Positions 16,189 to 25,005 are shown, numbered from the stretch's first letter. The stretch is DNA of 64,000 nucleotides from an uncultured Eubacteriales bacterium (GCA_900318615.1 ONLK01000010.1:1-64000), one strand, 5' to 3'. Notes: generated by a model from the sequence alone, not told the origin. Numbers and translations are program-made.

Positions 16189-17658
16189 ATGTTTTTTATG
16201 TTATCAGCGATCGCTTTTCCCGTACTGGCGGCAGGCATATCGGTGCTGAGAGGGCATAAATTTTCGGAAAAAGGATATCGGACCGCTTTTGTGGCAGCGG
16301 TTCTGGTGATTGAAACCGTTCTTGTCCTTGCTTCCTGCGCGGTCGGCGGGCAGGCGGGGCTTTCCGTGACGAGGGATATCCGGTTTCTATTCCGGATGGA
16401 TGATCTCGGGCGCTTTTTTGCGGCGTTTATCAGCATAGTCTGGATGCTGGTGGGAATCTATTCCTTTGAATATATGGAGCACGAGGAGAGGCAGACAAAC
16501 TTTTACCGGTTTTATCTGCTGACGGAGGCGGCCATCATGGGCATCCTGTTTGCAGGAAACTACATTACGCTTTATATGTGCTTCGAACTGATGAGTCTGC
16601 TATCGTTCCCGATGGTAATGAACAGCCATACGAAAGCTTCCATTATTGCAGCGCAGAAATATCTGTACTATTCGGTATTTGGCGCTTCTCTGGGACTCAT
16701 CGGACTTTTCTATTTCAGTTCATATACGGTTTCTGACGGTTTCATGCCGGGAGGATGTCTGGACGCTGCCAAAACGGCCGGCCATGAAGGGCTGCTGCTG
16801 GCGGTAACCATGGCGGTCATTATCGGTTTCGGCACCAAGGCCGGCATGTTCCCGATGCACGCCTGGCTGCCAACCGCCCATCCGGAAGCTCCTTCACCGG
16901 CGTCCGCTGTCATGTCCGGCGTCATCACAAAATGTGGTGTAATTGCGATTATCCGTGTTGTATTTTATGTGACCGGGGCGGATTTCATCCGGGGAACCTG
17001 GGTGCAGCGTACCTGGATGATTCTGACGCTGATTACGGTGTTCATGGGATCCATGCTTGCCTATAAGGAAAACGGTTTTAAGAAGAGGCTGGCCTATTCA
17101 TCCGTCAGTCAGGTTTCCTATGTACTGTTCGGGCTTTCCACACTGACGCAGATCGGCATGGCCGGGGCGCTTCTTCATGTGCTGTTCCATTCCATTATGA
17201 AGGATCTTCTGTTTATGTGTGCCGGCGCTGTGATCATTAAAACCGGAAGAACAAAAGTGGATCAGCTGCGCGGAATCGGCAAGGAAATGCCGGTTACCAT
17301 GTGGTGCTTTACGATTGCCGGTCTGGGTCTGACGGGTATTCCGCCGACGGCAGGGTTTGTGAGCAAATGGTATCTGGCGCAGGGATCCCTCCAGAGCGGA
17401 AGCGGTGCTCTGGAGTGGATCGGTCCGGCTGTACTGCTGGTCAGTGCCCTGCTCACCGCCGGATATCTGATCATGATTTCGGTGCATGCTTTTCTGCCGG
17501 GGGCAGATTTTGACTACTCTTCGGTTTCCAGAAAGGAAGCGGGAGTGAGTATGACGGTTCCGATGGTTATCCTTGCAGCTGCTGTTTTGATCCTGGGTAT
17601 CTGGATTTCCCCGATACAGAATTTCCTGACCGGTATTGCCGGATCATTGATTGCGTGA
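16189..17658 (+). CDS. Proton-translocating antiporter subunit 2 (NuoL/M/N family)
   Basis: The 489-aa protein has about 14 helices. Conserved sites: Glu in YMCFELMSLLSFP, Lys in GFGTKAGMFPMHAWLPTAH, and Lys in FHSIMKDLLFMCAG. It is clearly a paralogue of the flanking subunits but diverged, so not a recent duplication. GGGAGGAGAGGAGAGAT precedes the ATG. Confidence 0.9.
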   Translation: MFFMLSAIAFPVLAAGISVLRGHKFSEKGYRTAFVAAVLVIETVLVLASCAVGGQAGLSVTRDIRFLFRMDDLGRFFAAFISIVWMLVGIYSFEYMEHEERQTNFYRFYLLTEAAIMGILFAGNYITLYMCFELMSLLSFPMVMNSHTKASIIAAQKYLYYSVFGASLGLIGLFYFSSYTVSDGFMPGGCLDAAKTAGHEGLLLAVTMAVIIGFGTKAGMFPMHAWLPTAHPEAPSPASAVMSGVITKCGVIAIIRVVFYVTGADFIRGTWVQRTWMILTLITVFMGSMLAYKENGFKKRLAYSSVSQVSYVLFGLSTLTQIGMAGALLHVLFHSIMKDLLFMCAGAVIIKTGRTKVDQLRGIGKEMPVTMWCFTIAGLGLTGIPPTAGFVSKWYLAQGSLQSGSGALEWIGPAVLLVSALLTAGYLIMISVHAFLPGADFDYSSVSRKEAGVSMTVPMVILAAAVLILGIWISPIQNFLTGIAGSLIA

Positions 17659-17673
17659 AGGAGGGATGGCGAT

Positions 17674-19149
17674 ATGAATAATGCATGGATATTGTTTCCG
17701 ATATTATTTCCGCTCCTTTGCGGCGCGCTGATCGGTGCGATCAGCTTTACGCAGGAAAAGCCCCGCGATATTTACGTAACGCTGGTAACGGTCATCAATT
17801 CGGCGTTCATTTTGTATCTTGTCTTCAGCAGAAGCACGCTGGCCTTCCGTGCAATCCAGATTACACCGCAGGCAGCCATTGCCTTCCGGATAGACGGACT
17901 GAGCATGGTATATGCGGGCCTTCTGGCGCTGCTGTGGCCGCTGGCCTCCATCTATGGCTTTGAGTACATGCGCCGCGAAAAGAAGCAGAATGCATTTTTT
18001 GCTTTTTATACGATGTCCTACGGTGTTGCTGCCGGGGTCGCGTTCTCGGCAAATCTGATCACGATGTACCTTTGCTATGAACTGCTGACACTGATTACAC
18101 TTCCGATTATTATGCACGAGATGGATGTCAAAGCACTGGATGCAGGCCGTAAATATCTGATGTATTCGGTGTGCGGAGCGGCCTTCGCATTCATGGGTAT
18201 CATGATCCTGATGAATGCCGCCGGAACGACAGATTTTGTATACGGAGGTGTTCTTCAGGGTGTGAATACCGCCGGAAGAGAGAACCTGCTGCGGGCGGCG
18301 TACGTAGTTACCTTCTTCGGGTTTGGCGTTAAAGCAGCCGTATGGCCGTTCCACGGCTGGCTTCCGACCGCCGGCGTTGCCCCGACTCCGGTAACCGCCC
18401 TGCTGCATGCGGTAGCGGTTGTTAAGGCCGGCGTGTTCGCCATCATGAGAGTTACATACTATGGCTTCGGACCGGATATTCTTATGGGCTCATGGGCCCA
18501 GTATGTGGTGTTCTCGTTTGCCTGCTGGACTGTCGTTTTCGGTTCCATCATGGCGGTGCGTGAGCAGCATCTGAAGAGAAGACTGGCCTACTCAACCGTC
18601 AGCAACCTTTCCTACATACTGATCGGTGTAACGCTGATGACACCGGAAGGGCTGACCGGAGGGCTGGCACACATGCTGTTTCACGGCGTTATGAAGATTG
18701 TTCTTTTCTTCGGAGCCGGCGCTGTCATCTGCCATACCGGAAAAGAATACATCTTCCAGATGCGCGGCTATGCAAAGAAGATGCCGGTTACATTCGGCTG
18801 TTTTATCGTCGGTTCTGCAGCCCTGATGGGCCTGCCGGGACTGTGCGGTTTCGTCAGCAAGTGGTATCTGGCAAAAGCAGCCGTGGACAGTTCTCTTTCC
18901 ATTGCGCCGCTGGGTGTAATTGCGCTGATCATCTCCGCCATTCTGACGGCTGTTTATCAGTTTACGGTCATCGTCCCGGCGTACGTTCCCGGAAAGAATT
19001 TTAACGAAGCTTCTCTTGAAAATGTTCATGAAGCGGGCAAGTGCATGACGGTTCCCATGGTGGTTCTGTGCTGCCTGATGGTTCTGTCCGGACTGTTTTC
19101 CGGTCCGCTGGTCAGCTTCTTTACACAGGTTGGAAGCGGCCTGATCTGA
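17674..19149 (+). CDS. Proton-translocating antiporter subunit 3 (NuoL/M/N family)
   Basis: The 491-aa protein has about 14 helices. It retains Glu in YLCYELLTLITLP, Lys in GFGVKAAVWPFHGWLPTAG and Lys in FHGVMKIVLFFGAG. GVAPTPVTALLHAVAVVKAG is the MrpD-type form of the discontinuous helix-7/8 segment. GAAGGAGGGATGGCGAT supplies the ribosome binding site, 16 bp after the previous stop. Confidence 0.9.
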   Translation: MNNAWILFPILFPLLCGALIGAISFTQEKPRDIYVTLVTVINSAFILYLVFSRSTLAFRAIQITPQAAIAFRIDGLSMVYAGLLALLWPLASIYGFEYMRREKKQNAFFAFYTMSYGVAAGVAFSANLITMYLCYELLTLITLPIIMHEMDVKALDAGRKYLMYSVCGAAFAFMGIMILMNAAGTTDFVYGGVLQGVNTAGRENLLRAAYVVTFFGFGVKAAVWPFHGWLPTAGVAPTPVTALLHAVAVVKAGVFAIMRVTYYGFGPDILMGSWAQYVVFSFACWTVVFGSIMAVREQHLKRRLAYSTVSNLSYILIGVTLMTPEGLTGGLAHMLFHGVMKIVLFFGAGAVICHTGKEYIFQMRGYAKKMPVTFGCFIVGSAALMGLPGLCGFVSKWYLAKAAVDSSLSIAPLGVIALIISAILTAVYQFTVIVPAYVPGKNFNEASLENVHEAGKCMTVPMVVLCCLMVLSGLFSGPLVSFFTQVGSGLI

Positions 19150-19165
19150 GGAGGAGGTTGAAAAT

Positions 19166-21130
19166 ATGAATAACAATGGCATCCTGCTTGCTCTTGTGAT
19201 CTGGCCGATGATCGGCGCCCTGATCAGTTACCTGATCGGGCGGAGGAACAAGGCAGCCCGCAGCTATTTTGCTGATTTTGTAACCATTCTGGAGTTTGTC
19301 TGTATCGTCTGGCTGTTTATCAAAGTCGCCGGCGGCAGTGAATTTTCCTGGAAAGCAGCAGATATCTGCGGAATGGATATTTATCTGAAGATGGACGGTT
19401 TTCGTGCCGTCTACAGCGGCATCGCCATTTTAATGTGGATGATGACCACTATTTTTTCCAAAGAATATCTTCAAAGCTACCGGAACCGGAACCGCTACTA
19501 TTTCTTTACGCTGATTACGTTCGGAGCAACCGTGGGCGTGTTCCTTTCCGGGGATCTGTTTACTACGTATATCTTTTTTGAGATCATGTCGCTCTCTTCC
19601 TACGTAATGGTAGCGCATGACGAAAGTCCGGCTGCCCTGCGCAACGCAGCCACCTATCTGTGCGTCGGCGTGCTCGGCGGCATGGTGATGCTGATGGGGC
19701 TGTTCCTTCTGTACCACGGTGTTGGAACGCTGAACATGGATGAACTGATGGACGCCTGTGCCGCCAGCCATAATTCCGGGTGGATGTGGGCGGCAGCCAT
19801 CTGCCTGCTGTTTGGCTTCGGTGCCAAGGCCGGTGCCTTTCCGCTTCATTTCTGGCTGCCGAAAACACATCCGGTAGCGCCGGCGCCTGCCTCGGCACTT
19901 CTTTCCGGCATCCTGACAAAAGCCGGTATTTATGGTATTCTGATTACCGGGGCCTATATCATGAACGGCGATACCCGCTGGGGCATGGTCATTCTGGTAA
20001 TCGGCGTGATCACCATGGTTCTGGGGGCCGTGCTGGCGGTTTTCTCCGTCGATTTGAAGCGCACCCTGGCCTGCTCGTCTCTGTCACAGATCGGTTTCAT
20101 CCTGACCGGTGCCGGCATGATGAACCTGCTGGGAAGCGAAAATGCGCTGGCCTGCCGCGGACTTTTCCTGCATATGGTCAACCATTCGCTGATCAAGCTG
20201 GATCTTTTCATGTGTGCCGGCGTGGTTGTCATGAATATTCACAAGCTGAATCTGAACGATATCCGCGGGTTCGGACGTCACAAGCCGATGCTTAACTTCA
20301 TCTTTCTGATGGGAGCTCTGGGTATTGCAGGCGTACCGTTCTGGAACGGATACATCAGCAAAACGCTGCTGCATGAAAGTATTGTGGAGTACATGAATAT
20401 CCATGGAGTCACCGCAGGGTTCAAGACGGCAGAATGGCTGTTCCTGATCTCCGGCGGTCTGACGCTGGCGTACATGCTGAAATTGTACGTGTGTCTGTTT
20501 ATCGAGAAGAACCCGTACAACCAGGAGAAGATGGAGGAGAGCACCCATCATTACATGAATGCCCAGTCGGCCTTCGTACTGCTTTGTTCTGCCCTGGTTC
20601 TTCCGGTTCTTGGTCTGTTCCCGTACCGTACCATGAACAGACTGGCGGATATGGCGTCCCCGTTCCTGTATTCCGGAAAGCTGGAGGAGAATATCCGCTA
20701 TTTTTCCTGGACCTGCGTCAAGGGTGCGTGCGTTTCGCTGGCGATCGGAGCAGCCGTTTATTTTGCAGTGATCCGTACAGCGCTGATGAAGACAGATGAA
20801 AACGGAAACCGGATCTATATCAGTGCATGGCCGGAATGGCTGGATCTGGAGAACCTGATTTACCGTCCGCTGATTTTGGTTATTCTTCCGGCCATCGGTA
20901 CATTTTTCTCCAGAATTTGTGATAAACTGACAGATACGATCCTTTATGTTTTGAAAAAGACAATATTCCGCCCGGCCAGACTGGAGCAGCGGTACAAGAT
21001 TTTTGCTTTCCAGCGTTTCTACTCGAAGGAATCCTCCGTGCAGAAAAGTGTGGTCGAAAGCTTCTCCTTCGGGCTTACGCTTTTTGCCGTCGGTCTGGTA
21101 GCGGTATTGTTCTATATGGTTTTTGTGTAA
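19166..21130 (+). CDS. Large proton-translocating antiporter subunit 4 (NuoL/HyfB-like)
   Basis: The 654-aa protein is the longest of the four, with an additional C-terminal part (about 500-654) holding further helices and a charged loop, as in MbhH'/HyfB-type subunits. Conserved sites: Glu in YIFFEIMSLSSYV, Lys in GFGAKAGAFPLHFWLPKTH, and Lys in NHSLIKLDLFMCAG. The extension may act like the lateral arm of NuoL, tying subunits together (inference). Confidence 0.88.
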   Translation: MNNNGILLALVIWPMIGALISYLIGRRNKAARSYFADFVTILEFVCIVWLFIKVAGGSEFSWKAADICGMDIYLKMDGFRAVYSGIAILMWMMTTIFSKEYLQSYRNRNRYYFFTLITFGATVGVFLSGDLFTTYIFFEIMSLSSYVMVAHDESPAALRNAATYLCVGVLGGMVMLMGLFLLYHGVGTLNMDELMDACAASHNSGWMWAAAICLLFGFGAKAGAFPLHFWLPKTHPVAPAPASALLSGILTKAGIYGILITGAYIMNGDTRWGMVILVIGVITMVLGAVLAVFSVDLKRTLACSSLSQIGFILTGAGMMNLLGSENALACRGLFLHMVNHSLIKLDLFMCAGVVVMNIHKLNLNDIRGFGRHKPMLNFIFLMGALGIAGVPFWNGYISKTLLHESIVEYMNIHGVTAGFKTAEWLFLISGGLTLAYMLKLYVCLFIEKNPYNQEKMEESTHHYMNAQSAFVLLCSALVLPVLGLFPYRTMNRLADMASPFLYSGKLEENIRYFSWTCVKGACVSLAIGAAVYFAVIRTALMKTDENGNRIYISAWPEWLDLENLIYRPLILVILPAIGTFFSRICDKLTDTILYVLKKTIFRPARLEQRYKIFAFQRFYSKESSVQKSVVESFSFGLTLFAVGLVAVLFYMVFV

Positions 21131-21163
21131 CCTGTCAACGTATAACCTGAAAGGGGGAAGGCT

Positions 21164-21574
21164 ATGCTGTTAGGCTTTTCTGATTTAACCGGTGTTCTGG
21201 AGCTGATCCTGACCAACACTGCAGAGCTGGCGATTCTGATGTTCGAGTACATCGGCGTCGGGATCATTGCTGTTACAGGCGTCAAGGCACTGATCAACTA
21301 TTTTCACCGGAAACCGGATACCCGCCTTGTTCTGGCCGAAGGTCTGGCTATGGGACTTGAATTCAAGCTGGGAAGCGAGATTATGCGAACGGTTATTCTG
21401 CGGAATATGTCCGAGATCGCGATGACCGCCGGCATTATCGGTCTGAGAGCCGCGCTGACCATCCTGCTGCACTGGGAAATTAAGAATGAGAAACAGGAAC
21501 GGCAGGAAGAGAAGAAGGAAGCGAAGACTGAAACAGAGAAGGTCAAAGCCGAAAAGACAGAAGTAAAAAAATAA
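21164..21574 (+). CDS. DUF1622 family membrane protein
   Basis: The 136-aa protein has two or three hydrophobic helices (about 10-42 and 80-105). LVLAEGLAMGLEFKLGSEIMRTVI and the GLRAALTILLHWEI segment fit DUF1622. The C-terminal 30 residues are nearly all Lys and Glu. It is the last gene of the antiporter operon, 33 bp after the large subunit, followed by a strong terminator. Function is unknown; its position suggests an accessory role. Confidence 0.8.
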   Translation: MLLGFSDLTGVLELILTNTAELAILMFEYIGVGIIAVTGVKALINYFHRKPDTRLVLAEGLAMGLEFKLGSEIMRTVILRNMSEIAMTAGIIGLRAALTILLHWEIKNEKQERQEEKKEAKTETEKVKAEKTEVKK

Positions 21575-21595
21575 TACCATGGATTTTCGATCGGG

Positions 21596-21626
21596 AAACT
21601 GCCGCATTTAACGCGGCAGTTTTTTT
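21596..21626 (+). terminator. Rho-independent terminator of the antiporter operon
   Basis: Perfect 10-bp stem AAACTGCCGC / GCGGCAGTTT (21596-21605, 21613-21622) running into T7. Confidence 0.93.
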
Positions 21627-21646
21627 AATGCAGCAGCTTTTTTGTG

Positions 21647-21675
21647 TTGACAAAAGGGAAAGTACGGTCTATAAT
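21647..21675 (+). promoter_or_regulatory. Consensus promoter of cysK
   Basis: Exact TTGACA (21647-21652), 17-bp spacer, exact TATAAT (21670-21675). A promoter this strong is expected to need a repressor. Confidence 0.93.
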
Positions 21676-21696
21676 CTAGATAACCTATAAAACATA

Positions 21697-21716
21697 TATA
21701 AGTTATATGACTTATA
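21697..21716 (+). promoter_or_regulatory. Candidate CymR-type operator
   Basis: Perfect 7-bp inverted repeat TATAAGT-(6)-ACTTATA, about 15-30 bp downstream of the predicted transcription start of cysK. The Rrf2-family repressor encoded at 23028 is the obvious candidate to bind it (inference). Confidence 0.6.
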
Positions 21717-21750
21717 CATTTTAGATGAGTTTTACGTATGGAGGCAGAAA

Positions 21751-22683
21751 ATGAGCAGGGTTTATAAAGGCGTTTTAGGACTGATTGGAAATACACCGCT
21801 GGTAGAAGCTGTAAATATTGAAAAGGAACTTGGCCTTGAGGCGACCATTCTGATGAAGCTGGAGTATTTTAATCCGGCCGGAAGTGTGAAGGATCGCATT
21901 GCCAGAGCTATGATCGAGGATGCCGAGGAAAAAGGTCTGCTGAAGGAAGGCTATACTATTATTGAGCCTACAAGCGGAAACACCGGTATTGGTCTGGCGA
22001 GCATTGCAGCTGTCAAGGGATACCGGATTATCCTGACCATGCCGGAAACTATGAGCGTGGAGCGCAGAAACATTCTGAAAGCTTATGGCGCAGAAATCGT
22101 ACTTACAGAAGGAGCCAAAGGCATGAAGGGCGCCATTGCGAAAGCCGAAGAGCTGTCGAAGGAAATTCCGAACAGCTTTATCCCGGGACAGTTTGTTAAT
22201 CCGGCCAATCCGGCCGCGCACAAGGCGACCACCGGTCCGGAAATCTGGAACGATACGGACGGAAAGGTTGATTATTTCGTAGCCGGCGTGGGAACAGGCG
22301 GGACACTGACGGGTGTCGGTGAGTATTTGAAGGAAAAGAACCCGCAGGTGAAGGTTGCGGCGGTCGAGCCGGCAACGTCACCGGTACTTTCCCAGGGACA
22401 TGGCGGTCCGCATAAGATCCAGGGCATCGGGGCCGGTTTTGTGCCGGAAGTTCTGAATACAAAGATCTACGATGAAATTATAACGATTGAGAATGAGGAT
22501 GCCTTTGCTGCCTCAAAGCTGATTGCAAAGAAGGAAGGCGTTCTGGTTGGCATTTCCTCCGGAGCGGCATTCCAGGCAGCAGTAGAACTAGCAAAACGTC
22601 CGGAAAACAAAGGAAAAACCATAGTCGTCCTGCTTCCGGACAGCGGTGACCGCTACTATTCAACACCGCTTTTTCAGAACTGA
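21751..22683 (+). CDS. cysK: Cysteine synthase A (O-acetylserine sulfhydrylase)
   Basis: The 310-aa PLP enzyme makes cysteine from O-acetylserine and sulfide. The PLP lysine lies in NPAGSVKDR (about residue 45). The substrate loop [11 protein letters not shown], the phosphate-binding [10 protein letters not shown] and the C-terminal [12 protein letters not shown] are all intact. GGAGGCAG lies before the ATG. A consensus promoter with an adjacent palindrome, and the downstream CymR-like gene, suggest control by cysteine supply. In Bacillus, CysK itself is CymR's partner protein (known). Confidence 0.95.
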   Translation: MSRVYKGVLGLIGNTPLVEAVNIEKELGLEATILMKLEYFNPAGSVKDRIARAMIEDAEEKGLLKEGYTIIEPTSGNTGIGLASIAAVKGYRIILTMPETMSVERRNILKAYGAEIVLTEGAKGMKGAIAKAEELSKEIPNSFIPGQFVNPANPAAHKATTGPEIWNDTDGKVDYFVAGVGTGGTLTGVGEYLKEKNPQVKVAAVEPATSPVLSQGHGGPHKIQGIGAGFVPEVLNTKIYDEIITIENEDAFAASKLIAKKEGVLVGISSGAAFQAAVELAKRPENKGKTIVVLLPDSGDRYYSTPLFQN

Positions 22684-22723
22684 ATAAAGAACAGCAAATC
22701 CTGACAGGAAAAGCCATGATCAT

Positions 22724-22761
22724 ACAGCCGGAGCCGGAAAAAACAGCCTCCGGCTGTTTTT
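22724..22761 (+). terminator. Rho-independent terminator of cysK
   Basis: 10-bp stem ACAGCCGGAG / CTCCGGCTGT (22724-22733, 22748-22757), then TTTTTAT. Confidence 0.85.
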
Positions 22762-22776
22762 ATGGATAAATAGAAT

Positions 22777-22896
22777 GATTACAGTGTCAAAAGTCCGCCA
22801 CCACGCATGCTTGCATGCGTGTGGTGGGAGCTGCGAAGCAGCGAAGCCACGCGTAATCATAAATGAGTGGCAAAAGGTACTTTTGACACTCCTATC
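22777..22896 (+). mobile_element. MITE-like element, 120 bp, with 7-bp target duplication
   Basis: Left end GATTACAGTGTCAAAAGTCC; right end ACTTTTGACACTCCTATC. The inverted ends share GAT and AGTGTCAAAAGT. ATAGAAT occurs immediately on both sides (22770-22776 and 22897-22903), a perfect 7-bp target-site duplication. Inside are a palindrome GCATGC-TT-GCATGC and a hairpin GCTGC-GAA-GCAGC enclosed by GTGTGGT/GCCACGC. There is no coding capacity. Confidence 0.85.
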
Positions 22897-22973
22897 ATAG
22901 AATATAAGCCGGTGTAAATTCCGCGAAGCGGAATACGGGTATTCGGAAGCAGCAAAGCTGCTTCCGAGTGTCA
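22884..22973. repeat. Two-hairpin dispersed repeat, copy 2
   Basis: ATTCCGC-GAA-GCGGAAT (22918-22934) and GGAAGCAGC-AAA-GCTGCTTCC (22945-22965) repeat the pair at 2400-2463, with the hairpin loop inverted from TTC to GAA. The pair is bracketed by TGACACTC (22884-22891, the end of the MITE) and GAGTGTCA (22966-22973). With the MITE it fills the gene-free stretch before cymR. Confidence 0.7.
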
Positions 22974-23001
22974 TAATAAAACATACAAAACAAAGTGATA
23001 T

Positions 23002-23007
23002 TATAAT
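23002..23007 (+). promoter_or_regulatory. Putative -10 box of the Rrf2 gene
   Basis: TATAAT with no recognisable -35. Transcription would start only a few bases ahead of the GAGG ribosome binding site, so the leader would be very short. Confidence 0.35.
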
Positions 23008-23027
23008 GATTGGGTGAGGCGGTTGAT

Positions 23028-23474
23028 ATGATTCTTTCCAAGAAAAGCAGGTATGGACTGAGGGCTCTCCTTGATTTGACAGTGAATTCTAAAAATGAGC
23101 ATATGGCGCTGAATGCAATTGCTGACCGGAACGGTATTTCCGCACAGTATCTGGAGCAGGTTTTTGCGGCTCTCCGGAGGGCCGGGATTGTTAAGAGTAT
23201 CAAGGGACCGCAGGGTGGATATTCTCTCAATAAAAGGCCGGAGGACATTACGGTGGCTCAGATTGTGCTGGCGCTGGACGGCTCTTATTCTGTGGAAAAG
23301 GAAGTTACTCCTGCCGGAAGCTGCATCAGCGGCATCACAGAAACCATCCAGAGGAAGCTTCTCGACCGGGTGAATAAGCAGCTTGATGATGTTTTTACTT
23401 CGATTACACTGAAGGATCTGGCCGATGATTACATTCAGAACCAGATGGAAGCTGCCGATATGTATTATATCTGA
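23028..23474 (+). CDS. cymR: Rrf2-family regulator, CymR-like
   Basis: The 148-aa winged-helix repressor begins MILSKKSRYGLRALLDLT and has the recognition segment GISAQYLEQVFAALRRAGIV and the wing GPQGGYSLN. It has a single Cys in GSCISG, not the three clustered cysteines of IscR or NsrR, so a Fe-S cluster is unlikely. The C-terminus MYYI resembles CymR's MFYI. In Bacillus, CymR with CysK represses sulfur-uptake genes. ATG 23028 is chosen 8 nt after GAGG; an upstream TTG at 23010 has no ribosome binding site. Confidence 0.85.
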   Translation: MILSKKSRYGLRALLDLTVNSKNEHMALNAIADRNGISAQYLEQVFAALRRAGIVKSIKGPQGGYSLNKRPEDITVAQIVLALDGSYSVEKEVTPAGSCISGITETIQRKLLDRVNKQLDDVFTSITLKDLADDYIQNQMEAADMYYI

Positions 23475-23492
23475 CCGTAAAAAGGAGCAGTC

Positions 23493-23969
23493 ATGAAGCA
23501 TTCTCAGAAATCAAAATTGATTCTTCTGATCTGCATGGGACTGATCGGGGTTTTCACGGTTTTCCTTCTTTTTCGCAGGTCTTTTAAATCAGATAAGAAC
23601 CTGGGCTATGAGCAGATTACCATGGAGCAGGCCGTAAAGTACATGAAATATGAAAAGGACTACGTTCTTATTGATGTGAGCAGCGAGGAGGAGTATAAGG
23701 ATTACCATATTCCTTCCTCCATCAGCGTTCCGTATGATGAACTTAAGCAGTATGCGTCGGACCATCTGGAGGATAAGACGCAGATGATTTATGTCTGTTC
23801 GTCGGATGGAACGCAAAGCCGGAAGGCGGCAAATCTTCTGTGTGAGGCAGGCTATACAAATGTAACCGAAATCGGCCGGACGGATAAGTATGAGGCTGCG
23901 TCCGAGGCGGCGATAGGACTTTTAGATAAGGTTCTGGAAAATGAAAAAGGCAGAATCAGAGATAAGTAG
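23493..23969 (+). CDS. Membrane-anchored rhodanese-domain protein
   Basis: The 158-aa protein has an N-terminal membrane helix (about 8-27) and an extracytoplasmic rhodanese domain (about 40-140). The active loop is C-S-S-D-G-T-Q-S-R, with the persulfide-forming Cys and the usual Gly and Ser/Arg. The CH2A-like motif VLIDVSSEEEYKDYHIP is present. It lies 18 bp after cymR and is probably co-transcribed, consistent with handling sulfane sulfur. AAAGGAGCAGTC precedes the ATG. Confidence 0.85.
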   Translation: MKHSQKSKLILLICMGLIGVFTVFLLFRRSFKSDKNLGYEQITMEQAVKYMKYEKDYVLIDVSSEEEYKDYHIPSSISVPYDELKQYASDHLEDKTQMIYVCSSDGTQSRKAANLLCEAGYTNVTEIGRTDKYEAASEAAIGLLDKVLENEKGRIRDK

Positions 23970-24026
23970 ATTTTCCACAGCGTGATTTCTCACATGCCGG
24001 CATGATTTTTCAGGTGCAGGCTCTCC

Positions 24027-24887
24027 TCAGAATTTACCTTCCTTAAAAGCGCGGACCATAGCCGTGGTAATGGAAAGATCGTCGTTTTCGCGGACGGGGA
24101 CGTCCTCACGGTGAAACCATTTTCCATCGGAAAGTTCATCCTTCTGGATGGTCAGTGCGTCGCTTCCGTCGAGCTGGGCGGTATAGCCGAGTGTCAGGTT
24201 CCCTGGTATTCCCCAGGGCTGTGAACCGAAATAGCGGATGTTTTTCACATGGACACCGGTTTCCTCCATCACTTCACGCTTCACCGTATCCTCGGCGCTT
24301 TCTCCTATTTCAATAAATCCGGCCACCAGTACATACCAGCGAACCTTTCGCCCGGCATACCGCGTCATCAACAGCCGGTCGCCGTCATAGACAGCAACAA
24401 TGACGGAAGGGTTAATCCGGGGGTATAAAATATTGCCGCAGTGCGGGCATACGAGCTTACGCTCGTCAGAACCGTCGATCATTCGCGTACCGCATCTGCC
24501 GCAGAACCGGCTGCTGCGGTACCATGATATCAGATGAGCGGCGGTATAACCCTCAAAGGCGGTCAGAACCGTGTGCTCCTGCCGAAGGTTCCCGAGCGGG
24601 ACAAGGACAGGATTCCCGGGAAGAGACCGGTAATCCGCGGCACTGGAGCTTCCCGGACCGCGGGTTTCCGAATCCATCCAGAAAAAAGAACGTTCACTGA
24701 TACGGAACAGATAGCGGAAACATTCCTGCGGAAAAAATTCCCTTACTTCTTTGTACCGGAAGGTCGTTCCGTCGGATTTCAGCAAAACACGGTTCTCTTC
24801 AGGAAATATATAGACAAAATCCGGTCCGGAAGGAGAGGAAGGGGTGTAGGCAACATCGTAATGATAGGGATAGATATCCTGGATCAA
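24027..24887 (-). CDS. nudC: NAD(+)/NADH pyrophosphatase (NudC-like Nudix hydrolase)
   Basis: The 286-aa protein has an N-terminal NudC domain, a four-Cys zinc ribbon (CGRCGT...CPHCGN, about 123-146) and a Nudix box GFIEIGESAEDTVKREVMEETG (key residues GX5EX7REVXEEXG). SQPWGIPG downstream is the NudC signature. It hydrolyses NAD(H) to NMN(H) and AMP, and some members remove NAD caps from RNA. The start codon is TTG, fixed by AAGGAGGA 8 nt upstream. It is convergent with the rhodanese gene. Confidence 0.92.
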   Translation of the reverse strand: MIQDIYPYHYDVAYTPSSPSGPDFVYIFPEENRVLLKSDGTTFRYKEVREFFPQECFRYLFRISERSFFWMDSETRGPGSSSAADYRSLPGNPVLVPLGNLRQEHTVLTAFEGYTAAHLISWYRSSRFCGRCGTRMIDGSDERKLVCPHCGNILYPRINPSVIVAVYDGDRLLMTRYAGRKVRWYVLVAGFIEIGESAEDTVKREVMEETGVHVKNIRYFGSQPWGIPGNLTLGYTAQLDGSDALTIQKDELSDGKWFHREDVPVRENDDLSITTAMVRAFKEGKF

Positions 24888-24926
24888 TGAGAGTTCCTCC
24901 TTTATTCAGAACTTCTGACAGAAGAA

Positions 24927-24954
24927 CATCGGCTGCCGGTGAGGACAGCCGATG
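24927..24954 (-). terminator. Hairpin between two minus-strand genes
   Basis: CATCGGCTG / CAGCCGATG 9-bp perfect stem. On the minus strand it is followed by TTCTTCTG, so it is probably a partial terminator of the L,D-transpeptidase gene at 25006. Confidence 0.55.
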
Positions 24955-25005
24955 ACTTGCAGCCGTGCGCTGCCTTCCCGATCATGGAAAAATGCAGGCA
25001 CCCGG

